Notes: a model not told the origin generated them from the sequence alone. Shown: positions 26,650 through 37,451, counted from the stretch's first letter. The stretch is 64,000 nt of DNA from Streptomyces sp. YS415 (GCF_023544665.1 NZ_JAMJFL010000026.1:1-64000); one strand, 5' to 3'. A program made the numbers and translations.

Positions 26650-28290
26650 TCAGTAGCGCGGATGCACCAGCGTGGACGTCGGCAGCCCCCGTACCCGCGA
26701 GACCTGCGCCGCCTTCGCGTCCTCCCGCAGGCGGGCCTCCGTCAGGGTGCGCAGGCGCGGCCCCCCGGAGGACAGGCCCAGGACCGGCGCGGAACCCCTC
26801 GCCGCCAGGACGAACCCCCAGTCGGACGGTGCGTCCGCCCGCCCGGAGGAGCGGTCCGGGCCCGCCGGGAAGCCGTGGTCCCGCCCCGCCACGCAGTACG
26901 GCGCCGTCCGCAGCCCCGCCGCCCGCAGCGTCGCCTCGACCGTCCAGAACACCTCGGGCCGGGACACCACCGGCCCCGCGTGCACCACCAGGCGTCCGTC
27001 GTCGGCGAGCACCCGTCGGACCAGGCCGTAGAACTCCTGCGAGTACAGCTTGGTGCTCGCCGTGATGCCCGGGTCGGGGAGGTCGGAGACGACGACGTCG
27101 TACCGGAGCGAGGGCGGCCTGCGCAGATGGCGGAACGCGTCCGCCGTGGTGACCCGGACCCGGGGATCGGCGTGGACATGGCTGTTGAGGCGGCTCAGGG
27201 CCGGGTCCTCGCGGGCCAGCCGGACCACCTCCGCGTCCAGCTCGACGATGTCCACCCGGCGCACCCCCGGATGCCGCAGCACCTCCCGCGCCGCGAGCCC
27301 GTCACCACCGCCCAGGATCAGCACCCGTTCGTGCGGACCGTTCATCGCCGGGTGGACCAGGGCCTCGTGGTAGCGGTGCTCGTCCCGGCCGCTGACCCGG
27401 AGCCGGCCGTCGAGGTAGAGGTCGACCGGGTCGCCGTCGGTGCCGCCGGTGAGGACCACCTCCTGGACGTCCGTCTGGACCGCCACGCGGACGTCGGCGC
27501 CGTACACCGCGTGCCGTGCGGCCCGTTCGAAGTCGTCGACGTGGGCGGCCGCCGCGGCCAGGATGCCGAGGGCCGCGAGATTGCCGGCGAGCAGCAGCAG
27601 CCGGGCCCGCCGGGTCAGGTCGCCGCGGAACAGGCCGAGCACCAGGGCGCCGCCGGCCAGCGCGTTGACCGCGCCGATGATCAGGGCGCCGGTCAACTGG
27701 CCCAGCAGAGGCAGCAGGAGGAACGGGAAGGCGAGACCGCCGACGAGCGCGCCGACGTAGTCCGCGGCGAACAGGTCGGCCACCGCCCCGCCCGCGTCCT
27801 GGCGCCGAATGCGCTGGATCAGCTCCATCAGCAACGGCACTTCGGCGCCGATCAGCAGGCCGATGGCGAGCGAGAAGGCGACCAGCAGCACCCGGGGTCC
27901 CTCGCCCCAGAGGCCGCCCCAGTCGCCGGTCCAGGCGAACACGCCGTACAGCACCGGCGCGCTGCACCCGCCGACCAGGGCGAGGACCGTCTCGATCGCG
28001 CCGAAGCCGGCGGCGGCGTGCCAGCGCAGGCGTTTGGCGACGAGCGAGCCGAGACCCATCGCGAAGACCATGAGGGACAGCACCACGGAGGCCTGGGTGA
28101 CCGAGTCGCCGATCAAGTAGGAGGCGAGCGCGACCAGTTCGAGTTCGTACACCAGTCCGCAGGCGGCGCAGACGAAGACGCACGCGAGGACCAGGAAGCG
28201 GCCCGTCGACGGCCGCACGGGCAGCCGCGCCGGGCCGCCCCAGGGTGCCGGGGCGGCGGCGGGCGGGGCGGGCGCGTGCGGTTCGATCAC
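26650..28290 (-). CDS. Membrane-bound spermidine-synthase-like protein
   Basis: This is a 546-residue fusion. About seven transmembrane helices (residues 30-245) are followed by a spermidine/spermine-synthase Rossmann domain. The SAM-like site is VLILGGGDGLAAREVLRHP with the acidic VDIVELDAEV; the loop VVSDLPDPG corresponds to the catalytic Asp region. The fused membrane form is known in actinobacteria, where its true product is unclear. It is preceded by DUF2617 and followed by the CoxG-like gene, all on one strand with gaps of 51-61 bp, so they may be an operon. Confidence 0.88.
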   Translation of the reverse strand: MIEPHAPAPPAAAPAPWGGPARLPVRPSTGRFLVLACVFVCAACGLVYELELVALASYLIGDSVTQASVVLSLMVFAMGLGSLVAKRLRWHAAAGFGAIETVLALVGGCSAPVLYGVFAWTGDWGGLWGEGPRVLLVAFSLAIGLLIGAEVPLLMELIQRIRRQDAGGAVADLFAADYVGALVGGLAFPFLLLPLLGQLTGALIIGAVNALAGGALVLGLFRGDLTRRARLLLLAGNLAALGILAAAAAHVDDFERAARHAVYGADVRVAVQTDVQEVVLTGGTDGDPVDLYLDGRLRVSGRDEHRYHEALVHPAMNGPHERVLILGGGDGLAAREVLRHPGVRRVDIVELDAEVVRLAREDPALSRLNSHVHADPRVRVTTADAFRHLRRPPSLRYDVVVSDLPDPGITASTKLYSQEFYGLVRRVLADDGRLVVHAGPVVSRPEVFWTVEATLRAAGLRTAPYCVAGRDHGFPAGPDRSSGRADAPSDWGFVLAARGSAPVLGLSSGGPRLRTLTEARLREDAKAAQVSRVRGLPTSTLVHPRY

Positions 28291-28351
28291 GCTGCGACGT
28301 TACGTCACGGGCACGCCACGCTTCGTCACCCACACGTGTGGAACTGCGGCC

Positions 28352-28888
28352 TCAAACCCCCGATGTGCTCAGGGCGCTCGCCGGAACGCGGACCCCGACC
28401 CGGCTGCGGGTCGCCACCAACTGGCCGTCCTGCGGGTAGGCGTGCCAGGTCCGCCAGTGCACCTGGCCCTCACGCCAGTGCGCCAGCATCGCGGTGAACG
28501 CGTAGGGGCTGCCGGGGAAGACGCCGACCAGTCCGTGCGGATGGTCGGCGACCAGGGTCAGCAACTCCTGCGCGCGGCCCGCGAACTGACCCGGCGCCAG
28601 CACCTCGACGCGGGCGGCGAACTCGTACTCCCAGTCGTCGGCGCGCTGGGCGACGCCGAGCGGGAGGGGCGTGCTGCTGCCCGGGATGCAGGCCACCGTC
28701 TCCGAGGAACTGCCCCGCTCCTCCTCCAGGAGCACCTGGTGGGACGCGCCGAGCAGTCGCAACTGGAGCTTCGCCCCGTGCAGTTCGAGGTCGAGGGTGG
28801 CCAGTGCGGGGAGCGGCTCACGCCCCAGGGCCCAGGCGAGGTCGGCCGCGCGCGTGTCGGTGTAGGAGGTGTTCAGGGTCGTGAGCAT
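28352..28888 (-). CDS. DUF2617 family protein
   Basis: This 178-residue soluble protein is typical of the actinobacterial DUF2617 family, with ALATLDLELHGAKLQLRLLGASHQV in the first half and HWREGQVHWRTWHAYPQ near the C-terminus. Its function is unknown. It heads the strand containing the spermidine-synthase-like and CoxG-like genes. Confidence 0.82.
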   Translation of the reverse strand: MLTTLNTSYTDTRAADLAWALGREPLPALATLDLELHGAKLQLRLLGASHQVLLEEERGSSSETVACIPGSSTPLPLGVAQRADDWEYEFAARVEVLAPGQFAGRAQELLTLVADHPHGLVGVFPGSPYAFTAMLAHWREGQVHWRTWHAYPQDGQLVATRSRVGVRVPASALSTSGV

Positions 28889-29250
28889 GGATCGGCTCCG
28901 CTAGCACGCAAAGAAATGGGGGGAGGTGGGGTCCGGCGCATCCCGGTCGGCACCGGGAGAACGGCCCGTCAGCCCGGTCGGCGCGTCAGGGGGGTGGCCG
29001 CGGGGCGTACGAGGGCTGCGTCGGGTTTAGAGGGAATCATGAACGGCGGCGCCACCACAGCCCTTTTACCCAACTTCGTAGGGTTTCCATCCCTCAGGGG
29101 GCTGCACAGCGCAACTGTTCAATCCCCGCGTGCGCCGTGTCGGCTGGGTCGTACGCCGGAGCGCGGACACAGCGGCGGGGCCCGCCCTCCTGGGCGGGCC
29201 CCGCCGTCATCCGGATGCGGTTCCCCCTGGCGGAGCTCAGCTGCCCCGTG
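28889..29250. other. Intergenic stretch without a gene
   Basis: Apart from the hairpin at 29174-29205, I see no coding pattern, RNA gene or clear operator here. The stretch 29033-29120 is less GC-rich than its surroundings (tttagagggaatcatg, ccttttacccaacttcg). It is upstream of DUF2617 and so probably holds its promoter. Confidence 0.5.
29174..29205 (-). terminator. Terminator after the Gly/Ser/Cys-rich gene
   Basis: A perfect 14-bp stem (GGCGGGGCCCGCCC with its reverse complement) closes on the tetraloop TCCT. It begins 46 bp past the stop of the 29251-29493 gene. Confidence 0.8.
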
Positions 29251-29493
29251 TCAGCTGCCTCCCCCGCATCCGCCGCCGCCCCCGCCGCAGGAGGACGACC
29301 CGCCGCCGCACGACGCGCTTCCGCTGTCCCCTCCAGCGGCCCACCAGCCGCTGCTGCCGCTGTCGCTGCTGTCGTGCCGGCCGGACGAGCGCCGGCTGCG
29401 GGGTGCCGGTTCCCGGCGACCGGCAGCCAGGATCGCCAGCGTGATCAGACCCGCGAACAGAACCACCAGGATGATGCCGATAGCCATGGGCAT
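29251..29493 (-). CDS. Small membrane protein with Gly/Ser/Cys-rich tail
   Basis: This 80-residue protein has an N-terminal transmembrane helix (IGIILVVLFAGLITLAILAA), then a basic stretch RREPAPRSRRSSGRHD. The C-terminus is of low complexity, with Ser and Gly runs and three Cys (CGGGSSSCGGGGGGCGGGS). The tail could bind metal or be a secretion or anchoring signal. Similar Cys-Gly tails end some actinobacterial membrane proteins. The function is unknown. A strong terminator follows. Confidence 0.75.
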   Translation of the reverse strand: MPMAIGIILVVLFAGLITLAILAAGRREPAPRSRRSSGRHDSSDSGSSGWWAAGGDSGSASCGGGSSSCGGGGGGCGGGS

Positions 29494-29637
29494 GACGTCA
29501 CCCTCCTTCCGTGTGCAGCTCCCCCGAAGCGGCCCCCCGTGGGCGCCTCACCAGCTGCGTGACCGGGAGATGCCCTTCCCGCTCACGGCCCAAAGCAGAG
29601 TTGAGGAACTCCAGAGCTTGGGCGCAGGATGGCCGCC

Positions 29638-30819
29638 ATGACCTCAAGCGCGCGTCCCTTCCTCAACCGCAGCCTCGCCGCGTTCGGAACGACGATCTTC
29701 GCCGAGATGTCGGCGCTCGCCCTGACCACCGGAGCGATCAATCTGGGCCAGGGCTTCCCCGACACGGACGGACCCGAGGAGATCCGGGAGGCGGCGGTGC
29801 GCGCGCTGCGCGACGGGCGCGGCAACCAGTACCCGCCGGGCCCCGGCGTGCCCGAGCTGCGCGCGGCGGTCGCCGCGCACCAGGAGCGCCGGTACGGCCT
29901 GTCCTTCGACCCGGACACCGAGGTCCTGGTGACGGCGGGGGCGACGGAGGCGATCGCCGCGTCCCTGCTGGCGCTGCTGGAGCCGGGCGACGAGGTGGTG
30001 GCGCTGGAGCCGTACTACGACTCCTACGCGGCCTGCATCGCGATGGCCGGCGCCCGCCGGGTCCCGGTCACCCTGCGCCCGGACCAGGGGCGCTTCCGCC
30101 TCGACCTCGACGAGCTGCGCGCCGCCGTCACCGACCGCACCCGGCTGCTGCTGATCAACACCCCGCACAACCCGACCGGCACGGTCCTCACCCGCGAGGA
30201 GCTGGCCGCGGTGGCGGAGTTCGCCGTGGCGCGGGACCTGCTGGTGGTGACGGACGAGGTGTACGAGCACCTGGTCTTCGACGGCGCCGAGCACCTGCCG
30301 CTGGCCGGTTTCCCCGGGATGCGCGAGCGGACGGTCACCATCGGGTCCGCGGGCAAGACGTACTCGTTCACCGGCTGGAAGGTCGGCTGGGTGACGGCGG
30401 CTCCCGGCCTGGTGGCGGCCGTGCGCTCGGCGAAGCAGTACCTGACGTACGTGGCCTCCGGGCCCTTCCAGCACGCCGTCGCCGAGGCGCTCGCGCTGCC
30501 CGACTCCTACCTGGCCGGTTTCCGCGCGGACATGCAGGCCAAGCGGGACCTGCTGGCGGCGGGACTGCGGGACGCCGGCTTCGGGGTGTTCATCCCGTCG
30601 GGCACCTACTTCGTCACCACCGACATCCGCCCCCTCGGCGAGTCCGACGGCTTCGCCTTCTGCCGCGCCCTGCCCGAGCGCGCCGGGGTCGTCGCCATCC
30701 CCAACGCCGTCTTCTACGACCACCGGGACGAGGGCGCGCCGTTCGTCCGGTTCGCGTTCTGCAAGCGGACCGAGGTGCTGCAGGAGGCCGTGCAGCGCCT
30801 GAAGAACCTGAACGGCTGA
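29638..30819 (+). CDS. Class I/II aminotransferase
   Basis: This 393-residue fold-type I PLP enzyme has motifs GQGFPDTDGP, the ring-stacking EPYYDSYAACI, NTPHNPTGTVL (PLP-contact Asn), VVTDEVYEHLVF (Asp) and the Schiff-base Lys in GSAGKTYSFTGWKVGW. The sequence resembles kynurenine/glutamine or methionine aminotransferases, which fits loosely with the kynurenine genes 9 kb away, but the substrate is unproven. ATG 29638 is preferred over ATG 29629 because AGGA lies 9 nt before it. Confidence 0.9.
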   Translation: MTSSARPFLNRSLAAFGTTIFAEMSALALTTGAINLGQGFPDTDGPEEIREAAVRALRDGRGNQYPPGPGVPELRAAVAAHQERRYGLSFDPDTEVLVTAGATEAIAASLLALLEPGDEVVALEPYYDSYAACIAMAGARRVPVTLRPDQGRFRLDLDELRAAVTDRTRLLLINTPHNPTGTVLTREELAAVAEFAVARDLLVVTDEVYEHLVFDGAEHLPLAGFPGMRERTVTIGSAGKTYSFTGWKVGWVTAAPGLVAAVRSAKQYLTYVASGPFQHAVAEALALPDSYLAGFRADMQAKRDLLAAGLRDAGFGVFIPSGTYFVTTDIRPLGESDGFAFCRALPERAGVVAIPNAVFYDHRDEGAPFVRFAFCKRTEVLQEAVQRLKNLNG

Positions 30820-30835
30820 CCGGCGCATACGGCAA

Positions 30836-30885
30836 GAGCCCGCCCCGGGCACGCGACCGTGACGGTCGGTGCCCCGGGCGGGCTC
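30836..30885. terminator. Long bidirectional hairpin
   Basis: Outer 17-bp arms (GAGCCCGCCCCGGGCAC with one mismatch) enclose a 6-bp inner stem (CGACCG tga CGGTCG). It lies between the convergent aminotransferase and YbjN genes. Confidence 0.8.
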
Positions 30886-30903
30886 CCATGGGTCTCGGGC
30901 CGG

Positions 30904-31434
30904 TTACTCCTCGTCGGCCTCGGGCTTCTCGGTGCCGTTGATCTCCTGCTCCAGGCCGAGCTGCTCCACGAGCCACTTGTCGAACTCGATGGCGGCGCGC
31001 ACCCAGCTGACCGTGGAGGAGACGAAGTGCTCCAGGCTGACGCCGGTGCCGATCAGCATCTGCGCCTCGCCGATCAGGCGGACGGTGCCGTCGTCGTGGG
31101 TGTGCGTGTACAGCTTGGGCCACAGAGTGCGCCGGTTCCAGTCGTCGATGGACTCCAGCAGCTGCAGCTTCTCGTCGATCTGGTGGGGGCGGTCGTAGAA
31201 CGTCCGCACCGAGAAGACCTGCTGGTCACCCTCGCCACGGAACATGAAATACGTACGGAACTGCTCCCACGGCGCCGCGAGGTCACCCTCGTCGTCGACG
31301 ACGTACTTGAGCTCCATCTGGTCGAGGAGCTGCTTCACGAGGTCCTGATCCGGGACGACGGGGCCCGCCGGTCCTTGGGGCTGCGGCTCGGGCTGGCCCC
31401 CGAAGTTCGGAATCGAGGACGGGTCGATGCTCAC
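30904..31434 (-). CDS. YbjN domain-containing protein
   Basis: This 176-residue acidic protein of the YbjN/type III-chaperone-like fold contains VKQLLDQMELKYVVDDEGDL, WEQFRTYFMFRGEGDQQVFSVRTFY and a C-terminal helix IEFDKWLVEQLGLEQ. YbjN proteins are linked to stress and motility control in other bacteria; a role here is not known. The start is GTG with GAAGGGA 8 nt upstream. It follows clpB on the same strand, separated by a hairpin. Confidence 0.8.
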   Translation of the reverse strand: MSIDPSSIPNFGGQPEPQPQGPAGPVVPDQDLVKQLLDQMELKYVVDDEGDLAAPWEQFRTYFMFRGEGDQQVFSVRTFYDRPHQIDEKLQLLESIDDWNRRTLWPKLYTHTHDDGTVRLIGEAQMLIGTGVSLEHFVSSTVSWVRAAIEFDKWLVEQLGLEQEINGTEKPEADEE

Positions 31435-31471
31435 CGTGTATTTCCCTTCGTACGGATCCCGCCATCCTCTC

Positions 31472-31510
31472 CCATGCGGGGAGGGGGGTGGCAAGCCCCG
31501 CCCCGCATGG
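31472..31510 (-). terminator. clpB terminator
   Basis: A 10-bp perfect stem (CCATGCGGGG with CCCCGCATGG) with additional G/C pairing inside the 19-nt loop lies 27 bp after the clpB stop. Confidence 0.7.
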
Positions 31511-31536
31511 TTCACCTGCGGTTGGCGGATTTCCGC

Positions 31537-34134
<2,598 letters not shown>

Positions 34135-34193
34135 GGTCGACTTCTCCTCCTGTCGAGAGCCCTATCCACGCTGACTCAGCCAACGTACACAAA

Positions 34194-34214
34194 GTTGAGT
34201 CTATTCCACTCAAG
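34194..34214 (-). promoter_or_regulatory. HspR-binding inverted repeat (HAIR) upstream of clpB
   Basis: GTTGAGT-N7-ACTCAAG matches the known HspR site CTTGAGT-N7-ACTCAAG in 13 of 14 positions. It lies 60-80 bp before the clpB start, and the HspR gene is in this window. A separate 11-bp palindrome GCTGACTCAGC lies at 34170-34180. Confidence 0.9.
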
Positions 34215-34264
34215 GTACGGATCGAGTAGGTGCCGGGAGGTTCCGGCGGCTAAGTTCCGGCGGC

Positions 34265-34675
34265 ATGAGCTATTCCGTGGACCCGGGTGCCCCCGACGAG
34301 CCGTATCTGAGCTTCTGGCGGGAGCGGCACCTGTGCACGCTGACGACCCCGCGCCCGGACGGCAGCCCCCATGTGGTGCCGGTCGGGGTGACCTACGACC
34401 CGGAGGCGGGGCTGGCCCGGGTGATCGCGAACAAGAAGAGCACCAAGGTGGCCAATGTGCTGGCCGCCGGACCGGCCGGGGCGCGGGTCGCGGTGTGCCA
34501 GGTGGCCGGGCGGCGGTGGGCGACGCTGGAGGGGCGGGCGCGGGTACGCACCGAGCCGGAGCGGATCGCGGAGGCCGAGCGGCGGTACGCCGAGCGCTAC
34601 GAGCGGACCCCGGCGCCGAATCCGGCGCGGGTGGTGATCGAGATCGAACTGGAGCGGGCCATGGGGCGCGGCTGA
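34265..34675 (+). CDS. PPOX-class (F420/FMN) oxidoreductase
   Basis: This is a 136-residue single split-beta-barrel domain of the pyridoxamine-phosphate-oxidase-like superfamily, with YLSFWRERHLCTLTTPRPDGSPHVVPVG and the cofactor-phosphate region ANKKSTKVANV. In actinobacteria such proteins often bind F420. The substrate is unknown. It converges on the Rieske-like gene, with a strong hairpin between them. Confidence 0.85.
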   Translation: MSYSVDPGAPDEPYLSFWRERHLCTLTTPRPDGSPHVVPVGVTYDPEAGLARVIANKKSTKVANVLAAGPAGARVAVCQVAGRRWATLEGRARVRTEPERIAEAERRYAERYERTPAPNPARVVIEIELERAMGRG

Positions 34676-34743
34676 CCGGGTGCGACTGACGGTTTTCAGC
34701 CAGCGCGGGATCTGGGGGATAACCTGACATGTCCCGTAAAACT

Positions 34744-34784
34744 GCAGCGGCGTCACCGTGTTCAGGTCACGGTGACGCCGCTGC
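34744..34784. terminator. Bidirectional terminator
   Basis: A perfect 17-bp stem (GCAGCGGCGTCACCGTG and its reverse complement) around a 7-nt loop lies between the convergent genes ending at 34675 and 34828. Confidence 0.85.
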
Positions 34785-34827
34785 GGGGGGAAGTACCTGA
34801 GCGATCTGTTACGACGGGGGAATCGCG

Positions 34828-35166
34828 TCAGGCACTGCGGGGGGTGGCTGAGATGGTCCGGTCCATCGGGACCTCCGGGTCCACCAGTTGCTCGTGGTCC
34901 CGCTGGTCCAGGTTCACAAAGATCATTCCGTAGCGGATGGCACAGCGCACCGGCTGCGGCGCCCCCCGGGGCCGTCGCAGACACCGGTAGGCACGCAGGT
35001 CCTCGTCCTCGTCCCGGGTGACGACGACCGGTTCTCCGAAGACAGTCACCATGAGCGAGTCACCAGGGTGGGGGATGGCGGTGACCAGATCGATGAAGTG
35101 CCAGCCGGAGCGGTAGGCGGTGGCCATTTCGCGACGGAAGGAGCGGTCGTCGGGTGGGGTCGTCAC
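34828..35166 (-). CDS. Rieske-domain remnant protein, coupled to the DSAW peptide
   Basis: This 112-residue protein resembles the N-terminal Rieske part of ring-hydroxylating oxygenase alpha subunits: SGWHFIDLVTAIPHPGDS, FGEPVVVTRDEDEDLRAYR, then RGAPQP and YGMIFVNLDQRDHEQL. The first cluster motif CxH is reduced to CLRRPRGAP, and the region that should hold the second CxxH pair is missing, so a normal 2Fe-2S cluster is unlikely. The GTG start is chosen because GGAG lies 7 nt upstream, inside the preceding peptide gene, whose stop is 1 nt away. The two are therefore translationally coupled. Function is unknown. Confidence 0.78.
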   Translation of the reverse strand: MTTPPDDRSFRREMATAYRSGWHFIDLVTAIPHPGDSLMVTVFGEPVVVTRDEDEDLRAYRCLRRPRGAPQPVRCAIRYGMIFVNLDQRDHEQLVDPEVPMDRTISATPRSA

Positions 35167-35167
35167 G

Positions 35168-35359
35168 TCAGCTCCACGCGCTGTCATCCGTGTGGACAGG
35201 AGTATCGCCCCCAGCCGCGGTAGCGGCCGGACTCGACCAGGCACTGTCGCCGTTCACACCCGAGAGGCCACTCAGCGATCCGAAGGCCACAACGGCGGAG
35301 AAGGCGGCGACAAGCACCGAGCGAAGCATTCTCTTACGCATAGTCGGCTTCGTCCTCAC
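35168..35359 (-). CDS. Small secreted peptide precursor with repeated DSAW motif
   Basis: This 63-residue product has a basic N-terminus (RTKPTMRKRM), a hydrophobic signal-like core (LRSVLVAAFSAVVAFGSL) and a short polar C-terminus carrying two copies of Asp-Ser-Ala-Trp: GVNGDSAWSS and VHTDDSAWS at the very end. GTG 35359 is preferred because GAGGGGA lies 7 nt upstream; the ATG at 35341 would remove six residues. It is the first gene of a unit with the Rieske remnant and is divergent from two coupled LuxR-type regulators. A role as exported signal peptide is inferred from this arrangement only. Confidence 0.72.
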   Translation of the reverse strand: MRTKPTMRKRMLRSVLVAAFSAVVAFGSLSGLSGVNGDSAWSSPAATAAGGDTPVHTDDSAWS

Positions 35360-35434
35360 TTGAAGGTCCCCTCTTCCCCCGTCGGATAAGACGATGGCTC
35401 ATTCGGGCACGTCATGGCCACACGATCGGTGCAT

Positions 35435-35454
35435 CATGTTCCTGCATGTTCAGG
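35435..35454. promoter_or_regulatory. Tandem 10-bp repeats in the peptide/regulator divergent region
   Basis: CATGTTCCTG is directly followed by CATGTTCAGG, 25 bp before the start of the first regulator. Direct repeats in this position are candidate operator sites for the adjacent helix-turn-helix proteins. Confidence 0.5.
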
Positions 35455-35478
35455 ACCCTGGGGGGTGGAGATTTAGCA

Positions 35479-36456
35479 ATGAATCGGACTAAAGCGACGC
35501 ATCCCCACGCTGTGACGGAGCTGTGCGAGGAAGGCGGTCGTCTTTACGCGAACGCATTGCGCATGGGACGTATCGCCCGCTCGGACGCGGAGTCCGCCCC
35601 GTGCCTGATGGAGTTCGCCCTGCTCCACCCCGATCCCGACGACGCGAGCTGGCTGCGCCCGGTTCCGCCCGCGGTCGCCCTGGCACAGCGGCTGAATCCC
35701 ATAGAACGGGAGATCACCGAGCACCGCAGGCTCTCGATCGAACTGGCCCACGCTTTCGAGCCGTTCATGGCCCTCAGCGCCCAGGGCGCGGCGTCCACGC
35801 ACTCCATCACCGTATTGGAGGGCCTCGATCGCATCAACGCCGCGCTCGACCTCGCCATCGCCCAGTGCCAGAACGAGATGCTCACCGTCCAGCCCAGCCA
35901 CCGGCACCCCGAGCGCCGGCTCGTCGAGGCGCTGGAGCGGGACAAGCTGCTGATCGAGCGCGGGGTGCGGATCCGCACCCTGTACCAGCACACCGCCCGC
36001 TACAGCCCGGAACGGCTCGCCTGGGTCGACCACTTCGCCGACGGCAAGGCGGAGTACCGCACCATCGACGAGCTGGTGGAGCGGCTGATCATCTGCGACG
36101 AGGCGGTCGCCTTCATCCCCATCCGGGACGACCGCCAGGTCGCCCTGGAACTGCGCCACCCCGGGCTCGTGGGCTACCTCATCAAGGTGTTCGAGTTCAT
36201 GTGGAGCCGCGCGGTCCCGCTGAGCGCCGGCGCCCCCTACGAGACCGACCCGGACGGCATCACCGACATCCAGCACTCCATCGCCAAGCTGCTGGTGGAG
36301 GGCCATGTCGACGAGGCCATCGCCCGGCGCCTCGGCATGAACGTCCGCACCTGCCGGGCCCACATAGCCAAGCTCGCCAACGCCCTCGGCAGCGGCAGCC
36401 GGGCCCAGCTCGGCTACCTCATCGCACAGTCCGGAATCCTGGACCGCGAGCAGTGA
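35479..36456 (+). CDS. LuxR-type regulator with PLD/TrmB-like sensor domain (1)
   Basis: This is a 325-residue protein. The N-terminal segment has ELCEEGGRLYANALRMGRIARSD. A central domain resembles the phospholipase-D-like effector fold of TrmB-type regulators, with LEGLDRINAALDLAIAQCQ, EMLTVQPSHR, RGVRIRTLYQHTARYSPER and EAVAFIPIRDDRQVALELR. The C-terminal LuxR helix-turn-helix is DIQHSIAKLLVEGHVDEAIARRL followed by NVRTCRAHIAKLANAL. ATG 35479 follows GGTGGAG by 8 nt. Its stop overlaps the GTG of the next regulator by 4 bp. It is divergent from the peptide gene and could be its receptor or regulator. Confidence 0.85.
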   Translation: MNRTKATHPHAVTELCEEGGRLYANALRMGRIARSDAESAPCLMEFALLHPDPDDASWLRPVPPAVALAQRLNPIEREITEHRRLSIELAHAFEPFMALSAQGAASTHSITVLEGLDRINAALDLAIAQCQNEMLTVQPSHRHPERRLVEALERDKLLIERGVRIRTLYQHTARYSPERLAWVDHFADGKAEYRTIDELVERLIICDEAVAFIPIRDDRQVALELRHPGLVGYLIKVFEFMWSRAVPLSAGAPYETDPDGITDIQHSIAKLLVEGHVDEAIARRLGMNVRTCRAHIAKLANALGSGSRAQLGYLIAQSGILDREQ

Positions 36457-37451
36457 GCGGCACCGGGCACCCCGAACACGGCGTGGACGAGCTGTGCGCG
36501 CCCGGCGCACGCCTGTACGAGTACGCCCTGCGGCACGGCCCGGTAGGCGCTCAGGAGGCCGCCCAGGCCCCTTGCCTGGTCGATGCGGGGCTGCTCCAGC
36601 CGACCGTGGGGGACATGGGCCTGCTGGAGCCGGTCGCCCCGGCCACCGCCCTGCACCGGCTGCTGCGCTCCTCCGCGGAACGCGTCGCCGAGGAACGCCG
36701 GCGCGAACTGGCCCTCGCGGAGACCTTCGAGGCGTGGATGCGGATCGACGGCCGGCGCGCGGCCGACGACCAGCAGCCGCTGATCGAGGTGATCGGCGGC
36801 AAGCGGCGCATCAACGACGTCCTCACCGAGGCCATGGCCGAGGCCGAGCGCGAAGTGCTCAGCATCCAGCCGCACACCAGTTACGGCTCCCGCACCAACC
36901 CCGCCACCCACCTCGCCGCGATGGCCCGCGACCAGGACCTGCTCGACCGCGGCGGCCGCATCCGCACCCTCTACCCGCACACCCTGCGCCACTCCCCCCA
37001 GGTCATGGCGCGTTACGAGGATCTGGTGGGCGATGTCGAGGCGCGCACCCTGGACGAGGTCACCGACCGGCTGATCTGCGTCGACCGCACGGTGGCCTTC
37101 ATCCCCGCCAACGCCGACGCCACCCACGCCCTGGAGATCCGCCACCCGGCCCTGATCTCCTACTTCGCCACCACCTTCGACCGGCTGTGGCACCTGGCGA
37201 CGCCGATGTACCCCGAGGCGGTCCAGCAGCCGACGCTCAACGGCATCACCCCGCGCCAGCGCGCCATCGCCCGGCTCCTGGTGGAGGGCCACACCGACAC
37301 CGTCATCGCGGACCGGCTCGGCATGAACGTCCGTACCGCCCGAGTGCACATCGCCAAGCTCGCGGCGACGCTCGGCAGCGAGAGCCGGGCCCAGCTCGGC
37401 TACCTCATCGGACAGTCGGGGATTCTCGGCCGGGAACGTCAGGAAGGCTGA
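36453..37451 (+). CDS. LuxR-type regulator with PLD/TrmB-like sensor domain (2)
   Basis: This 332-residue paralogue of the preceding gene is translationally coupled to it. The middle domain shows EREVLSIQPHTSYGSR, RGGRIRTLYPHTLRHSPQ and RTVAFIPANADATHALEIR. The C-terminal helix-turn-helix reads ITPRQRAIARLLVEGHTDTVIA and NVRTARVHIAKLAATLGSES, almost identical to regulator 1 over the last 60 residues. The N-terminal part is more diverged, suggesting the two bind similar DNA but different signals. Its 3' end overlaps the convergent regulator 3 by 47 bp. Confidence 0.85.
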   Translation: MSGTGHPEHGVDELCAPGARLYEYALRHGPVGAQEAAQAPCLVDAGLLQPTVGDMGLLEPVAPATALHRLLRSSAERVAEERRRELALAETFEAWMRIDGRRAADDQQPLIEVIGGKRRINDVLTEAMAEAEREVLSIQPHTSYGSRTNPATHLAAMARDQDLLDRGGRIRTLYPHTLRHSPQVMARYEDLVGDVEARTLDEVTDRLICVDRTVAFIPANADATHALEIRHPALISYFATTFDRLWHLATPMYPEAVQQPTLNGITPRQRAIARLLVEGHTDTVIADRLGMNVRTARVHIAKLAATLGSESRAQLGYLIGQSGILGRERQEG

